45,000 nt of DNA from Symbiodinium natans. Lineage: Eukaryota > Sar > Dinophyceae > Suessiales > Symbiodiniaceae. A program made the position numbers and the translations under genes. Where the stretch lies: assembly GCA_905221605.1 (NCBI GenBank), contig CAJNDS010000630.1, forward strand, positions 1 through 45,000. Direction: 5' to 3'. Under the pieces are notes generated by a model, which was not told where the DNA came from, made no database searches, and saw only the letters and a list, made by a program, of their open reading frames with translations. Shown one piece after another: positions 23,101 through 32,739 of this stretch (within the stretch, counting starts at the first letter, position 1; each line of letters opens with the position of its first letter).

Positions 23101-23722
23101 GCACGATGCTGAGCAGCCCCTCCCAGTCGGCGGATCCATCCCCGACCATTCCTTTTGTAGGGTGTAGGGTTTAGGGTTTGGGGTTTAGGGGTTTGGGGTT
23201 TAAGGTTTAGGGTTTAGGGTTTAGGGTTTAGGGGTTTGGGGGTTTAGGGGTTTAGGGGCTTAGGGGTTTAGGGGGTTTAGGGGTTTAGGGGTTTAGGGGT
23301 TTAGGGGTTTAGGGCTTTAGGTGTTTAGGGTTTAGGCTTTGGGGTTTAGGGTTTAGGGGTTTGGGGGTTTAGGGGTTTAGGGTCTAGGGCTTAGGGATTA
23401 AGTAGGGTTTTGGTTGCCTTTGGCTTCGGCTGGGTTTCCGGCTTAGAGGTTTCGGGGGTTTAGGGGTTTAGGGTTTTGGGGTTTAGGGTTGTGAGGCGTT
23501 TCGGTTTTCAACTCACCTGTTCCGCGCGCACCGACGCGTGAGACGTGTGCTCTGGTGTGCGCCAAGGTTCTCCCAACCCGCCCACCCGACCTTGGTCGGG
23601 TTTAGGGATTTTCTCTTGCTTGGATCTTTGGGATTTGTGGATCCTAAACCCCAAACCCTAAAAGCCTCATGATCCAATCGGATGTAGAGACTCAGAAGCA
23701 TGCTCCCAACTTGTTCCTTGAT
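20200..23722 (-). CDS. Chain of at least 14 short exons: unrecognised membrane protein gene
   Basis: Exons in order are 23722-23657, 23590-23517, (gap near 23.4 kb unresolved), 23151-23065, 22885-22840, 22662-22626, 22189-22114, 21760-21671, 21419-21357, 21252-21215, 20724-20636, 20492-20382 and 20277-20200, plus weaker islands. From 23151 down to 20200 every junction phase matches and no stop occurs. Peptides include IKEQVGSMLLSLYIRLDHEA, DGSADWEGLLSIVLAHLTSL, a membrane segment NWLLCAIYAVAVLCALVQL, WGSRLKALQAEAVEEWSAL, and KLPGQLRFVCKDAVWNFP. The link 20636 to 20492 is the weakest (no shared junction bases). Most introns consist largely of telomere-like arrays or variants. I do not recognise the family. 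The protein continues beyond both ends. Confidence 0.65.
22738..22815. repeat. Array switching from TTTAGGG to TTTCGGG and back
   Basis: Three TTTAGGG copies, then five TTTCGGG copies, then TTTAGGG again. This lies within the predicted minus-strand intron 22839-22663. Confidence 0.9.
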
Positions 23723-23993
23723 CTGCCGTGGAAGAAGCATGGCTGTTCCAGAAAATGTCTGAAGTCCCTAGACCCAAAGGGCCTAAGAATTCCCACGTTG
23801 CAAAAGCCCTACATAGTTTGGATTGATCTCTTGATGCTAGTCTCACGTTCAAGGGACTCGGCTGGCGACGGTGTTGTGGGCTTAGGTGCCAGGGACAAAG
23901 CTGTAATTGCAGTGTTCACGCGCCCTACTTTCCCGAGAAGCATGAGTTGCCACTAAAGGCACATTAGCTTAACAAGACTAAGTCACCCACAAA

Positions 23994-24296
23994 CTACTTT
24001 GTCAGATGCCTGCCAGCTGTGTGCAAACTCGGCTGCCGCCAGCTATATTCAAACGAGTTTCGTGCAAGAACTGGCCTTTCTCTGTTGATTTTTCGGGGTT
24101 CCAATGAAAGACGCAGTGCCTTCGACCCAGGGGGGGCGGGCGGGCGGGGGAGGTAGGGGGTGGCGGGTACAACGCCCTCCTTGGCTTCACCCATGGACGC
24201 TTTCATCCATGCAATACTAACTGTAGCAAATGGCTTTCGGTGAAGGAAACAGTGCAATATTCCTGGTGTGCCTAGGAGAAGATAAAGATAACGCAC
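23994..24296 (-). CDS. Weak exon candidate
   Basis: A 100-codon minus frame containing FLHRKPFATVSIAWMKASMG. A G-rich tract at 24129-24160 inflates the proline run in the middle. There are no clear splice sites or family features. Confidence 0.2.
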   Translation of the reverse strand: MRYLYLLLGTPGILHCFLHRKPFATVSIAWMKASMGEAKEGVVPATPYLPRPPAPPGSKALRLSLEPRKINRERPVLARNSFEYSWRQPSLHTAGRHLTK

Positions 24297-24547
24297 GCCC
24301 CAACAAAACTACTGAGCGAAACGGCTTTGACTTCATGCTTTAACTGAATTCAGGCGCAAGCTTATACTTCGCTGAGAATTCGGGCTTGTCGTGCGTGAAT
24401 ACGAACCTAGCAAGCGAGGTCATTTGGCCCGCTCACTCCATTCCTTTCTCCTTTTGCCCCCCAAAGAAGACAGACAAAATACCCCAACAACAAGAACAAT
24501 AGTATTATCAAAAAGGCGCGTGCATTCTTTACCGCCGCTTATTTGTC

Positions 24548-24601
24548 CAAGAAAACGCCTGTCACTTCGCTCATGTCGCCCCAACAAATCATGCCAAACA
24601 C
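24548..24601 (-). CDS. Exon-like island (VFGMICWGDMSEVTGVFL)
   Basis: Starts after TTTCGCAG and could end at a GA donor (TTG|GACAAA), giving 18 codons. A second minus frame is open too, so this is moderate evidence only. Confidence 0.4.
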
Positions 24602-25082
24602 CTGCGAAACTTACTTCTCCAATGACCAAGGGGAAAAATGTTAAACTTTATTATTCCTACTAAATAAGGGAACCCAAAAAGTTTAAAGTTCAGCTGTTGG
24701 AGAAGTAAGGAAACCAACGAAACCACCTTGACTTCTTGTGTGAAGCCACACCTCGGGGCCCTAGAAACCCTAAAGCCGCCATGCCCAGCTGACTACCTAG
24801 TACGAGCACTACAAGAAACAGGGAATAGCCGGGCAGAACGTGTTAACACGCCTGCCTTGTCTTTCTTATATCTTAGGCCACTTAAGTCCAAACAAGGGCA
24901 GACAGAAAATATTCCCTGGAGCTACCTAGTTCTGTAATAGTATCCCCAGCTGCAGTAGACTCCAAACTAAAACGTAAACCCTAAACCCTAAGCCCTAAAC
25001 CCTAAATGTATAGACCCTAAACCCTAAACTCCATGAACCGAAAAAACCTTAAACCCTACACCCTAGACCCTAAACCCTAAAC

Positions 25083-25258
25083 TCTTTGATGCAAGGTGCG
25101 ACTCAAGGCGAAGACGGTCGTCCGGGCCTGGCACTGAAGAAATCTGCCGTTGGCCCGCCGGAGATTCGAGGGGGCACATGTCGGGTCTACACATATGGGG
25201 CCTGGGATCATTTTGGGGCCCGTTTTGAGGCCTCTGCTATAGCTTGTGGCAGCTCCGC
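25083..25258 (-). CDS. Exon-like islands with ELPQAIAEASKRAPK and TRHVPPRISGGPTADFF
   Basis: Two or three short minus-strand frames, each next to an acceptor (GTGTAG or TTCTTCAG). A plus frame is open through the same bases. Boundaries are not resolved. Confidence 0.35.
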
Positions 25259-25263
25259 AACCC

Positions 25264-25516
25264 TAAGCCCTAGACCCCTAAACCCCTAAACCCCTAAACC
25301 CCTACACCCCTAGACCCCTAGACCCCTAGACCCCTAGACCCCTAGACCCCTAGACCCCTAGACCCCTAAACCCCTAAACCCCTAAACCCCTAAACCCCTA
25401 AACCCCTAAACCCCTAAACCCCTAAACCCCTAAACCCCTAAACCCCTAAAACACTAAACCCCTAAACCCCTAAACCCCTAAACCCCTAAACCCCTAAACC
25501 CCTAACTAGACCCCTA
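25264..25516. repeat. Octamer array CCCCTAAA with CCCCTAGA block
   Basis: About 30 copies of an eight-base unit, where neighbouring arrays have seven. A block of about nine CCCCTAGA copies is embedded at about 25308-25368. Confidence 0.95.
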
Positions 25517-25534
25517 GACCCTGAAACCAAATCC

Positions 25535-25609
25535 CCCAAGAGCTCCTGCAGCTTGGTGCAGTTCGTGATGAAGCAGACGCAGATGATGCGCAGCAGAAGC
25601 TGCCTCAGC
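25535..25609 (-). CDS. Exon-like island with hydrophobic segment
   Basis: Encodes LRQLLLRIICVCFITNCTKL after the acceptor CCAAG at 25610. The hydrophobic core could be a membrane helix. It is bounded by arrays on both sides. Confidence 0.5.
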
Positions 25610-25753
25610 CTTGGTAGTTGGTAGTTGGTTTAGGGTTTAGGGTTTAGGGTTTAGGGTTCAGGGTTCAGGGTTCAGGGTTCAGGGTTCAGGGTTCAGGGCT
25701 CAGGGCTCAGGGTTCAGGGTTTAGGGTTTAGGGTTTATGGAGGTTGTATAGGC

Positions 25754-25966
25754 TTGCTCGCACAGTCCATGGCCTTTGGGTGTTCTGTTTTGCTTTGGCA
25801 AGCTGCTGTCGCCCAACCCATGGCCCTTCGCCAGCTTCTCCTTTCGAATAATCCCCAAAGGTTGGAACATCTTTGTCCCCATACCCTAAAAGGCTATACT
25901 CAAGCGGATCTAGCCATCATCATCCTCAACCTATGTTCCAACTTTTTGGAGTATACTGTATGCTGA
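25754..25966 (+). CDS. Open frame of unknown status
   Basis: A 70-codon plus frame, protein-like at its end (YTQADLAIIILNLCSNFLEY). No acceptor or donor clearly supports it and no family is recognised. Confidence 0.2.
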   Translation: MLAQSMAFGCSVLLWQAAVAQPMALRQLLLSNNPQRLEHLCPHTLKGYTQADLAIIILNLCSNFLEYTVC

Positions 25967-26149
25967 AAATTCTAACTAAGATGGGAACACCACGTCGCCT
26001 TCCTTGGCGTCTGAAATCCCAATCAGATCTGCATCGTCACGCCGAGACTCCTTTGCCGTCGGCAGCATCGATTATACACGCGACCAGACGACGGACCGTC
26101 GGAAGAGAGCGCCTCCTCAACCACACCGTCAGCCCGAAGGCGGGGGATT

Positions 26150-26796
26150 TTATACCGATGCCCCGTAAAACTCCTCAACGAGGCCTGGCTGGTCCGCATT
26201 CAACGCGATGAGCCGTAGACTCCATGCAGTCGGAGAACAGCGGTACTTGTCCTCTCCGATTGCATCGGGGTCCTCCAGCAACGGATGCAACTCATGCCGG
26301 TCCTGCTGCATGAACAAGTCTCCGACGGCTGCGTTGGGCAGTCTCCGAGATGTGAGCCCTTCACAACCCCATGATTGGCACGCTTTGAGGAGGTCCTCTC
26401 GGTCTGCCGGGATGCTGGGATCGATCGGGCCCATTGCCCACACCAAAGGAAGCGACCTCGGCCCCTGAAGTCCACCACAATTGCCCACAAAGCGTCCTCA
26501 CATGTCGAGCCCAGCTCACCTTCAGCTCGCCCCATGTGACGAAGCACATAGGATGGTCTCTTCACGTTCTTCCGTCGGTTGAAATCCCGGGTTGACCTCT
26601 GCATGTCGTAGGGGCACTTGGGACCTTGCTGCTGTCGAAGCGATGCCTCCACGATTCCATCCAGCCATGGGCACGGTTCGCACAAAGCAGGGGCGCGCCG
26701 TAAGCTCCCGGTGCTGGCGACAGCATCCTCCATCAAGAGCCGGTCCAGTTGAAAGCCCTCGGCGCTCCCCACCGGAGGCATCCCAGTAGACGGCAC
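26150..26796 (-). CDS. Minus-strand exon or gene remnant with an internal frame switch
   Basis: The upstream frame (26796 to about 26440) contains EDALWAIVVDFRGRGRFLW. The downstream frame (about 26450 to 26150) contains LVWAMGPIDPSIPADREDLL and ends ADQPGLVEEFYGASV before a stop. The two protein-like frames abut at the same point (FLW / VWAMG), as expected from a small indel in one reading frame rather than an intron. It is a pseudogene, a sequencing error, or an unresolved short intron. The family is unknown. Confidence 0.5.
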
Positions 26797-26919
26797 CTGG
26801 GACCCTCTTTACCTACAGGTTAGTAGCAACTACCCTTAATTCGTAGGGTGTAACCCAAAAAAACTGTTTTTAAGGAGGGTCCCTTGCAAGCCCACTGCCC
26901 GAAATTCCACTTCGTCGAA

Positions 26920-27036
26920 ATGGAGCTTCGCGCCCTGGGCCTGCTATCGTGGTCGTCCCTGGCACGCCGCGGGCGCGCGGTTCCAAAATTCGCATGGCAG
27001 GCCACGAGAAAAACGGAACTCGAAGGGGAAGTCTAA
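26920..27036 (+). CDS. Possible first exon, plus strand
   Basis: ATG opens MELRALGLLSWSSLARRGRA and closes at TAA after 38 codons. The GAA|GTC before the stop could be a donor. The N-terminus is basic and hydrophobic, as in a transit or signal peptide, but this rests on composition alone. Confidence 0.25.
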   Translation: MELRALGLLSWSSLARRGRAVPKFAWQATRKTELEGEV

Positions 27037-27127
27037 GGATGACTGAAGGGATTCTCAGCCACAGCGATCTGGCTTGTTCGTCTTTGTTTCTTGTTTCCTC
27101 GAGCCTTCTGTGTCTATTTTCCAGGCC

Positions 27128-27300
27128 TGTCCGCAAGTTCGACGTGATACGCATACCATGTCTATGAAACCCTAAACCCTAAACCCTAAGCCCTAAACCC
27201 TGAACCCTATACGCAAGTTCGACGTGATACGCATACCATGTCTATGAAACCCTAAACCCTAAGCCCTAAACCCTAAACCCTAAACCCTATACACGCTAAG
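27128..27300. repeat. Direct duplication of a unique segment plus heptamers
   Basis: The stretch cgcaagttcgacgtgatacg and the following 20 bases occur at 27131-27170 and again at 27211-27250. Each copy is followed by CCCTAAA repeats. The duplicated unit is about 80 bases. Confidence 0.95.
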
Positions 27301-27339
27301 CCCTAAACCCTAAACCCTAAACCCTAAACCCTATGTATT

Positions 27340-27411
27340 CTCATCGGTGCCCCCCAACTCCCCCAAGCCCAGGGACTGCCCAATCCATTCCAATAAAATG
27401 CCCCTCAGGAT
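27340..27411 (-). CDS. Exon-like island (ILRGILLEWIGQSLGLGELG)
   Basis: An amphipathic, hydrophobic peptide after CCCGAG with a possible GC donor near 27343. It sits between heptamer arrays. Confidence 0.45.
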
Positions 27412-27520
27412 CTCGGGTTTAGGGTTTGCAAGCATTTGAGGGGGTTTAGGGCTTAGGGTTTAGGGCTTAGGGCTTTGGGCTTAGGGTTTAGGGCTTAGGA
27501 ATTAGGGTTTGGGGTTCATC

Positions 27521-27596
27521 CTCCAGCATGCCCAAGTAGCTCCATGTTTAGGATCTGCAGCGATCGCTGATAGTCCGGACTGGCCCCTTCTATCTC
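27521..27596 (-). CDS. Exon-like island (EIEGASPDYQRSLQILNMEL)
   Basis: Starts after CGCGCAG and ends at a possible GA donor (GGAG|GATG), 25 codons plus one base. The helical peptide is well formed. Confidence 0.5.
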
Positions 27597-28007
27597 CTGC
27601 GCGGAGTGCAAAACCCTAATCCCTAAGCCCTAAACCCGAAAACCTAAACCCTCAGCCGAGTTCAACTCCAGGGCCACAAGCCCCACTTAGTCAAGCAAGC
27701 CCTGAAGCCGCAAAGTCTTTGGGGTGTACAGGGAACAGGGTACAGGGTACAGGGTTTAGGGTTTAGGGTTTGGGGTTTGGGGTTTGGGGTTTGGGGTTTG
27801 GGGTTTGGGGTTTGGGGTCCAGCCACCCCCCGGCCCCCCTCCCCGCAACAAACATGATGACCTGAACCCTAAGCCCTTAGCCCTTAACCGTAAACCCCCA
27901 CCCCCAAACCCGGAACCCTAAACCCTAAACCCTAAACCCTAAACCCTAAACCCTAAACCCTAAACCCTAAACCCTAAACCCCACAAAGCCCTAAGCCCTG
28001 TCAAAGC

Positions 28008-28084
28008 TCCCTGGCAGCGCGCTGCACGCTCAGCTCCAGGTGGCCACGGCTGACCAAGGCCATCTGGTTCGAGCTCGCCAAGGA
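28008..28084 (-). CDS. Exon-like island (SLASSNQMALVSRGHLELSV)
   Basis: A minus frame after CCTGAAG. Part of its 5' edge (agctcgccaaggacttcag) is repeated at 28197-28215 in the adjacent array. Confidence 0.45.
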
Positions 28085-28619
28085 CTTCAGGGCAACTTTT
28101 TTTAGGGTTTAGGGTTTAGGGTTTAGGGTTTAGGGTTTAGGGTTTAGGGTTTAGGGTTTAGGGTTTAGGGTTTAGGGTTTAGGGTTTAGGGTTAGGAGCT
28201 CGGCAAGGACTTCAGGGCGACATGGTGTATAGGGTTTAGGATTCATAGGGTTAAGGGCTTAGAAGGTTTTAGGGTTTCATTGAGCACGTGCTATTATATG
28301 ATCCAAGACCCTAAACTACCCCAAAGCCCTCAACCCTAAACTCAAAACCCTAAACCCCCGAAAAAACCTAAACCCTACACTGCCCTAAAACCCTCAACCC
28401 CAAACTCTGAACCCTGAAGCCTTAAACCCTAACTCTAAACTACCCTAAAAACCGTCAACCCTTTTTGCCTCTAAACCCTAAACCCGAAAAACTTTCACCC
28501 AACACTACTCTAAACCCTAAACCCTAAACCCTAAACCCTAAACCCTAAACCCTAAACCGTAAACCCTAAACCCTAAACCCTAAACCCTAAACCCTAAACC
28601 CGGAGACCTTCCATCCACC

Positions 28620-28703
28620 CAACCCACCCCGTCCGACCACCCAGTCCTTCAGGGCGGACGCGTGCCAGATCCAGGTGGTTCCGCAGGCAGAGGGATAGCC
28701 GTC
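28620..28703 (-). CDS. Exon-like island (DGYPSACGTTWIWHASALKD)
   Basis: Follows GTGAGAAG. The peptide is rich in tryptophan, cysteine and histidine and stays open through DWVVGRGGLGG. This is one of the more protein-like islands. Confidence 0.5.
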
Positions 28704-29473
28704 CTTCTCACTCCTGGGATTCGGGCTAGTTTGGGGTTTAGGGTTTAGGGTTTAGGGTTTAGGGTTTGGGGTTTAGGGCTTAGGGTTTAGGGGGGAGGGC
28801 TTAGGGAGGTGGAAGTTTAAACTGCAAGGCTTCTGGGGTGATTACGGCTTAGGGCGACGAAGTTGAGGGGAACACTCCCCAAAGTGTGTGGCAACTCTAT
28901 GGGGTACCCTAAACCCTAAACCCTAAACCCTAAACCTAAAACCCTAAACCCTAAACCCTAAACCCTAGCCCTGAACCTTAAACCCCCTAGGCGTGGCGCT
29001 CGTTTTGGGTCCGAAGCGCCTTCTCTTCAAGTGGTCTTAGTCTTGCACTCTTTGGTGTCCATGCCGGAATAAGAAGGGATAAGGGATATTTAGTTTAGGA
29101 CATCAAACAGGGGAGTTTGGAGGGGGGGGGGGGGGAACCCCACACTCTGAACCACCCGAAAGCCTAAACTTAGGGTATGCTAAATGGTCTAGGTATCGCA
29201 CGGCTCTAGGGCGCGGATACTATCTCTCGCTGTTGTTGTTACAACAGCCAGAGGTATTCTTATCATTGTTTCTATAATTTGGATTACACTTTTGCAGGTT
29301 TTCCCTAACCACCCAAGAAGGCTTGAAACCCAGCTTGTGGCTTAAAGTAGCCGGCGTTCCTCAACACTAACAACCTAATTAGTGCTTGAGTTTTCCGATG
29401 TATAATAATGATAAGTACATTAATAACAACAGATCTGAATAGTAACCATAATGAAAAAATCTTAATACTCATA

Positions 29474-29634
29474 TTAGTCATACTCATTAATCATGAGAAG
29501 AATAACAATGAAGGGTTGAGGACTGAATGAAGAGCTTGATTGCAATTTGTCAACAGCAGATGTGTTATAGTTGGAATGCACCGTGACAAGGATCTGTCGA
29601 TCAACCAACCGTGGGTCAACATATGGGTAGTTTC
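29474..29634 (-). CDS. Exon downstream of an inverted-repeat intron
   Basis: Begins after TTTAG with phase 1 and reads NYPYVDPRLVDRQILVTVHS and on to a stop at 29474. A donor inside (for example ACG|GTGCA) could end it earlier. It joins in phase to 29723-29758. Confidence 0.55.
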
Positions 29635-29722
29635 CTAAATTAGGGTCCCTTTTTGGGTACCCATTATAAGGCGGCACCCTTTAAAAGGGATCCCAAAAAG
29701 GGACCCTAATTTAGAAAACTAC
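29635..29722 (-). mobile_element. 88-base intron made of a terminal inverted repeat (introner-like)
   Basis: The arms at about 29620-29662 and 29687-29729 are near-perfect reverse complements (catatgggtagttt one way, aaactacccatatg the other) around a loop of about 24 bases. GT (29722) and AG (29635) both lie inside the arms, so the element brings its own splice sites. Confidence 0.65.
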
Positions 29723-29758
29723 CCATATGAGGTACAGGGGAAAAAGCAGCTCGGGCAC
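29723..29758 (-). CDS. Small exon (ARAAFSPVPHM)
   Basis: Flanked by CGCAG and G|GTAG. Phase 1 at both ends fits the neighbouring exons at 29784-29818 and 29634. Confidence 0.55.
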
Positions 29759-29783
29759 CTGCGATCTCACTCGTAATTCTAAC

Positions 29784-29818
29784 CAGCTCGCATACTTCGA
29801 GCAAGCTCATGCCACATA
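29784..29818 (-). CDS. Small exon (MWHELARSMRA)
   Basis: The acceptor GGGCAG directly abuts a TTTAGGG unit and the donor is G|GTTAG. It ends in phase 1 and joins the next exon in frame. Confidence 0.55.
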
Positions 29819-30284
29819 CTGCCCTAAACCTCTGAACCCCATCCCCCAAACCCACTACCGAAGCTCCTCCCCCCCAAAAAAAGTTACCCTTAGCCGCCTT
29901 AGCCCTTTTTTATGGTTACTTGGGGGCTTCGGGTGAACCTTAACCCTAACACTCTCAACTGCCAGTGTCTGCCAAGCCCCAAACTCCGCACCAAGCCTAG
30001 AACTCTAAGTTGGCTTCTCAACCTGCGCGTGTGAGCCCTAAACCCCAAACCCGAAACCTAAACCCTAAACCCTAAACCCTGAGCCCTGAGCCCTGAGCCC
30101 TGAGCCCTAAACCCTAAACCCTATACCCTAAACCCTAAACCCTAAACCCTAAACCCTAAACCCTAAACCCTAAACCCTAAACCCTAAACCCTAAACCCTA
30201 AACCCTAAACCCTAAACCCTAAACCCTAAACCCTAAACCCCAGCCCAAAATGCCTACACCCATAAACCCCAAACACCAGAAGGC

Positions 30285-30365
30285 CTGAAATCTGGCCAAA
30301 GTTGCCGACAGTCGAAGCTGACACGTCGCGCCGGCAGGGCAAAGAACGCGAAGAGAACCATCTGC
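30285..30365 (-). CDS. Exon-like island with hydrophobic start (QMVLFAFFALPARRVSFDCR)
   Basis: Acceptor ACCAG within the edge of a heptamer array; a GC donor follows (TTCAG|GCC). It is probably a membrane or signal-anchor segment. Confidence 0.5.
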
Positions 30366-30724
30366 CTGGTTTAGGGTTTAGGGTTTAGGGTTTAGGGTTT
30401 AGGGGGTTTAGGGGGCTTAGGGGTGTTTAGGGGGTTTAGGGGGTTTAGAGGGTTTTGGGGGTTTAGGGGGTTTAGGGGGTTTAGGGGGTTTAGGGGGGTT
30501 TAGGAGGTTTAGGGGGGTTTAGGGGGGTTCAGGGGATGGAATTTAGGATAAATTTCAGGCGGAGCCCTACGCAAGTCGTTTGTTCTAGTAGGCTTTGGGG
30601 TATAGAGTTGAAGGTCACATTGAAGGGTTTCGTGGTGCAGGCCCTTCAATCTCGATGGAGACTTGGTCAGCTTTCCACCCAGATTCTCTCCCCCCGGCCC
30701 CAAGAATGACGGAGCCCCTAAGAG

Positions 30725-30815
30725 TTTAGGCTTTAGGCTTTAGGCTTTAGGCTTTAGGCTTTAGGCTTTAGGCTTTAGGCTTTAGGCTTTAGGCTTTAGG
30801 CTTTAGGCTTTAGGC
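30725..30815. repeat. Homogeneous TTTAGGC variant array
   Basis: At least twelve successive TTTAGGC units with no TTTAGGG among them, surrounded by arrays of the standard heptamer. Confidence 0.95.
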
Positions 30816-30876
30816 CTGAGGGTTTAGGCTTTCGGGCCCTACACCCTGAACTCTAAACGCCCCTAAACCCCAAAAC

Positions 30877-30978
30877 CTCGTGGCGACTGCAAATGGGACG
30901 CAGGGCGGCGCGACGCCCCAGGGCTTGGGGTTGGGGCTCCTCAATCCCAGTTAAACTCGGGCCCTTGAAGCCGCGTCC
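30877..30978 (-). CDS. 34-codon exon ending at a telomere-like donor
   Basis: Starts after GGCTCAG (GRGFKGPSLTGIEEPQPQAL, then LGRRAALRPICSRHE) and ends GAG|GTTTTGGGGTTTAG in phase 0. The intron's first bases are a heptamer variant. Confidence 0.55.
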
Positions 30979-31196
30979 CTGAGCCCTAAAGCCTAAGCCC
31001 TGGATAATCTCTCTACCCAGCCACCCAGCTACCCTCAACCCTCAACCCTCAACCCTAAACCCTAAACCCTAAACACTAAACCCTAAACCCTAAACCCTAA
31101 ACCCTAAACCCTAAACCCTAAACCCTAAACCCTAAACCCTAAACCCTAAACCCTAAACCCTAAACCCTAAACCCTAAACCCTAACATCAGCAAAGC

Positions 31197-31246
31197 TGCA
31201 AGATGAGCACTGCCCAGCTGATGATGACCAGCGTCTCCTTGTGTCG
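31197..31246 (-). CDS. Exon-like island with membrane segment (ETLVIISWAVLILQLC)
   Basis: A hydrophobic minus-strand frame after CACAAG, ending by the array at 31190. An alternative serine-rich frame exists but is less plausible. Confidence 0.4.
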
Positions 31247-31599
31247 AAGCTCCGGTTTCCGACAAGATTTTGGGTATGGTCCAGGGCAGCCCGAAGCCCT
31301 AAACCCTAAACCCTAAACCCGAAGCCCTAAACCCTAAACCCTGAAGCCTAAACCCTGAACCATGAACCCTAAACCCGAACCCTAAACCCCAAGCCCGAAA
31401 TAGCCCCAAACTGGCCCTAAACTTCAAAAGATCCTAAAGCCACCTGAAACCGAAACCTCAGACCCGGAGAGGCCCCCAAAACCTTCAGACACAATAAGCA
31501 GGGTTTAGGGTTTAGGGTTTAGGATTTAGGCCTTAGGGTTGAGGTACACACCCTGTCAAGGCTAGAAACTTCACCATAAGCCCGATCCGCGCAAACCCA

Positions 31600-31920
31600 A
31601 ACCGCCCCCCCCAATGTTAACCTCACATTTATTATGATATTCTTAATGTTCTTATAATTCTTAAGATTACTAAGATTATTTTAAAAAATGTTTTCATGAA
31701 AAGCATGTTAACCTCAGGTTTATCAATAATAATATTCTGAAAATTCTTAAGATTACTAAGATCACCAATATTATATTTGGGATGGGAATTCTCATATTCG
31801 GCCGGCCCGGGGATCCCGGTCCAAGACTCTTGTCCATTAGGAGATGGTTCCGGGCTCGTATGTCTAAACAGCTCCATAGGTAAGGGGGTCCGGTGAAGAG
31901 ACAGTAATCATGGGGTGCAA
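31600..31920. other. AT-rich segment with a diverged tandem duplication
   Basis: Two copies of a roughly 90-base unit start with gttaacctca at 31617 and 31708 and share attcttaagattactaagat. An 81-codon minus frame crosses it, but I have no evidence it is expressed. Confidence 0.6.
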
Positions 31921-32309
31921 AGTATCAAAACCGGCTGGCCAGGGATCCCATTTTTTTTGCAGCTTGCTTCAGAGTTAAAATGCAGAAAAAACACTTCCTC
32001 AGACCCCCAGACCCCCAGACCGCGAGACCCTCAGACCCTCAGACCCCCAGACCAATTTAATTAATTGCCACCACTTCTCCTGTTACCACCCTCAAAACCG
32101 AAACGCAAAATTGATTCTAGAGGGGGGGGGGGGGGTGTTATTGACGTGACCCTTAAGTCCACAGACCCCAACAGTCCAAGCCTAAACCCTAAGCCCTAAG
32201 CCCTAAACCCTCAACCCTGAACCCTCAACTCTAAACCCTGAACCCTAAACCCTAAACCCTAAACCCCAAACCCTAAACCCTAAACCCTAAACCCTAAACC
32301 CTAAACCCT

Positions 32310-32425
32310 AAACATCCCTTCAGAAGGATGCGCCGGGGGACTAAGCTCGAGCCCCACGTGGCCCAGGAGAAGATGGAAGTACTCCAAACTTCCTCCAGGG
32401 CTAAGCTCGAGAGCACTTGTTCGTA
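32310..32425 (-). CDS. Exon-like island (SLEYFHLLLGHVGLE)
   Basis: A minus frame open across the island. The string ggctaagctcgag occurs at both sides (near 32340 and 32400), which could offer alternative splice edges. Confidence 0.4.
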
Positions 32426-32739
32426 CTTTAGGGTTTAGGGTTTAGGGTTTAGGGTTTAGGGTTTAGGGTTTAGGGTTTAGGGTTTAGGGTTTAGGGTTTA
32501 GGGTTTAGGGTTTAGGGTTTAGGGTTTAGGGACAAGGGTTTTGGGTTTTGGGTGCCTTTAACACAATGCCACGCATAGCGTCTGCAACCACATGAAACCC
32601 TACAAGTCCTACGTTCCCTATAACCCCTCACACCCGGGCTGCGCCTGCTACGCTAAACCCTAAACCCTAAACCCTAAACCCCAAACCCTAAACCCTAAAC
32701 CCTAAAACCCTAAACCCTAAACCCTAAACCCTAAACCAG

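Noticed and set aside
30853-31038. ORFs with GLGFRV-type tails at many places
   Set aside because: GLGFRV followed by a stop is the forced translation of the TTTAGGG heptamer. Only parts outside the arrays were considered as coding.
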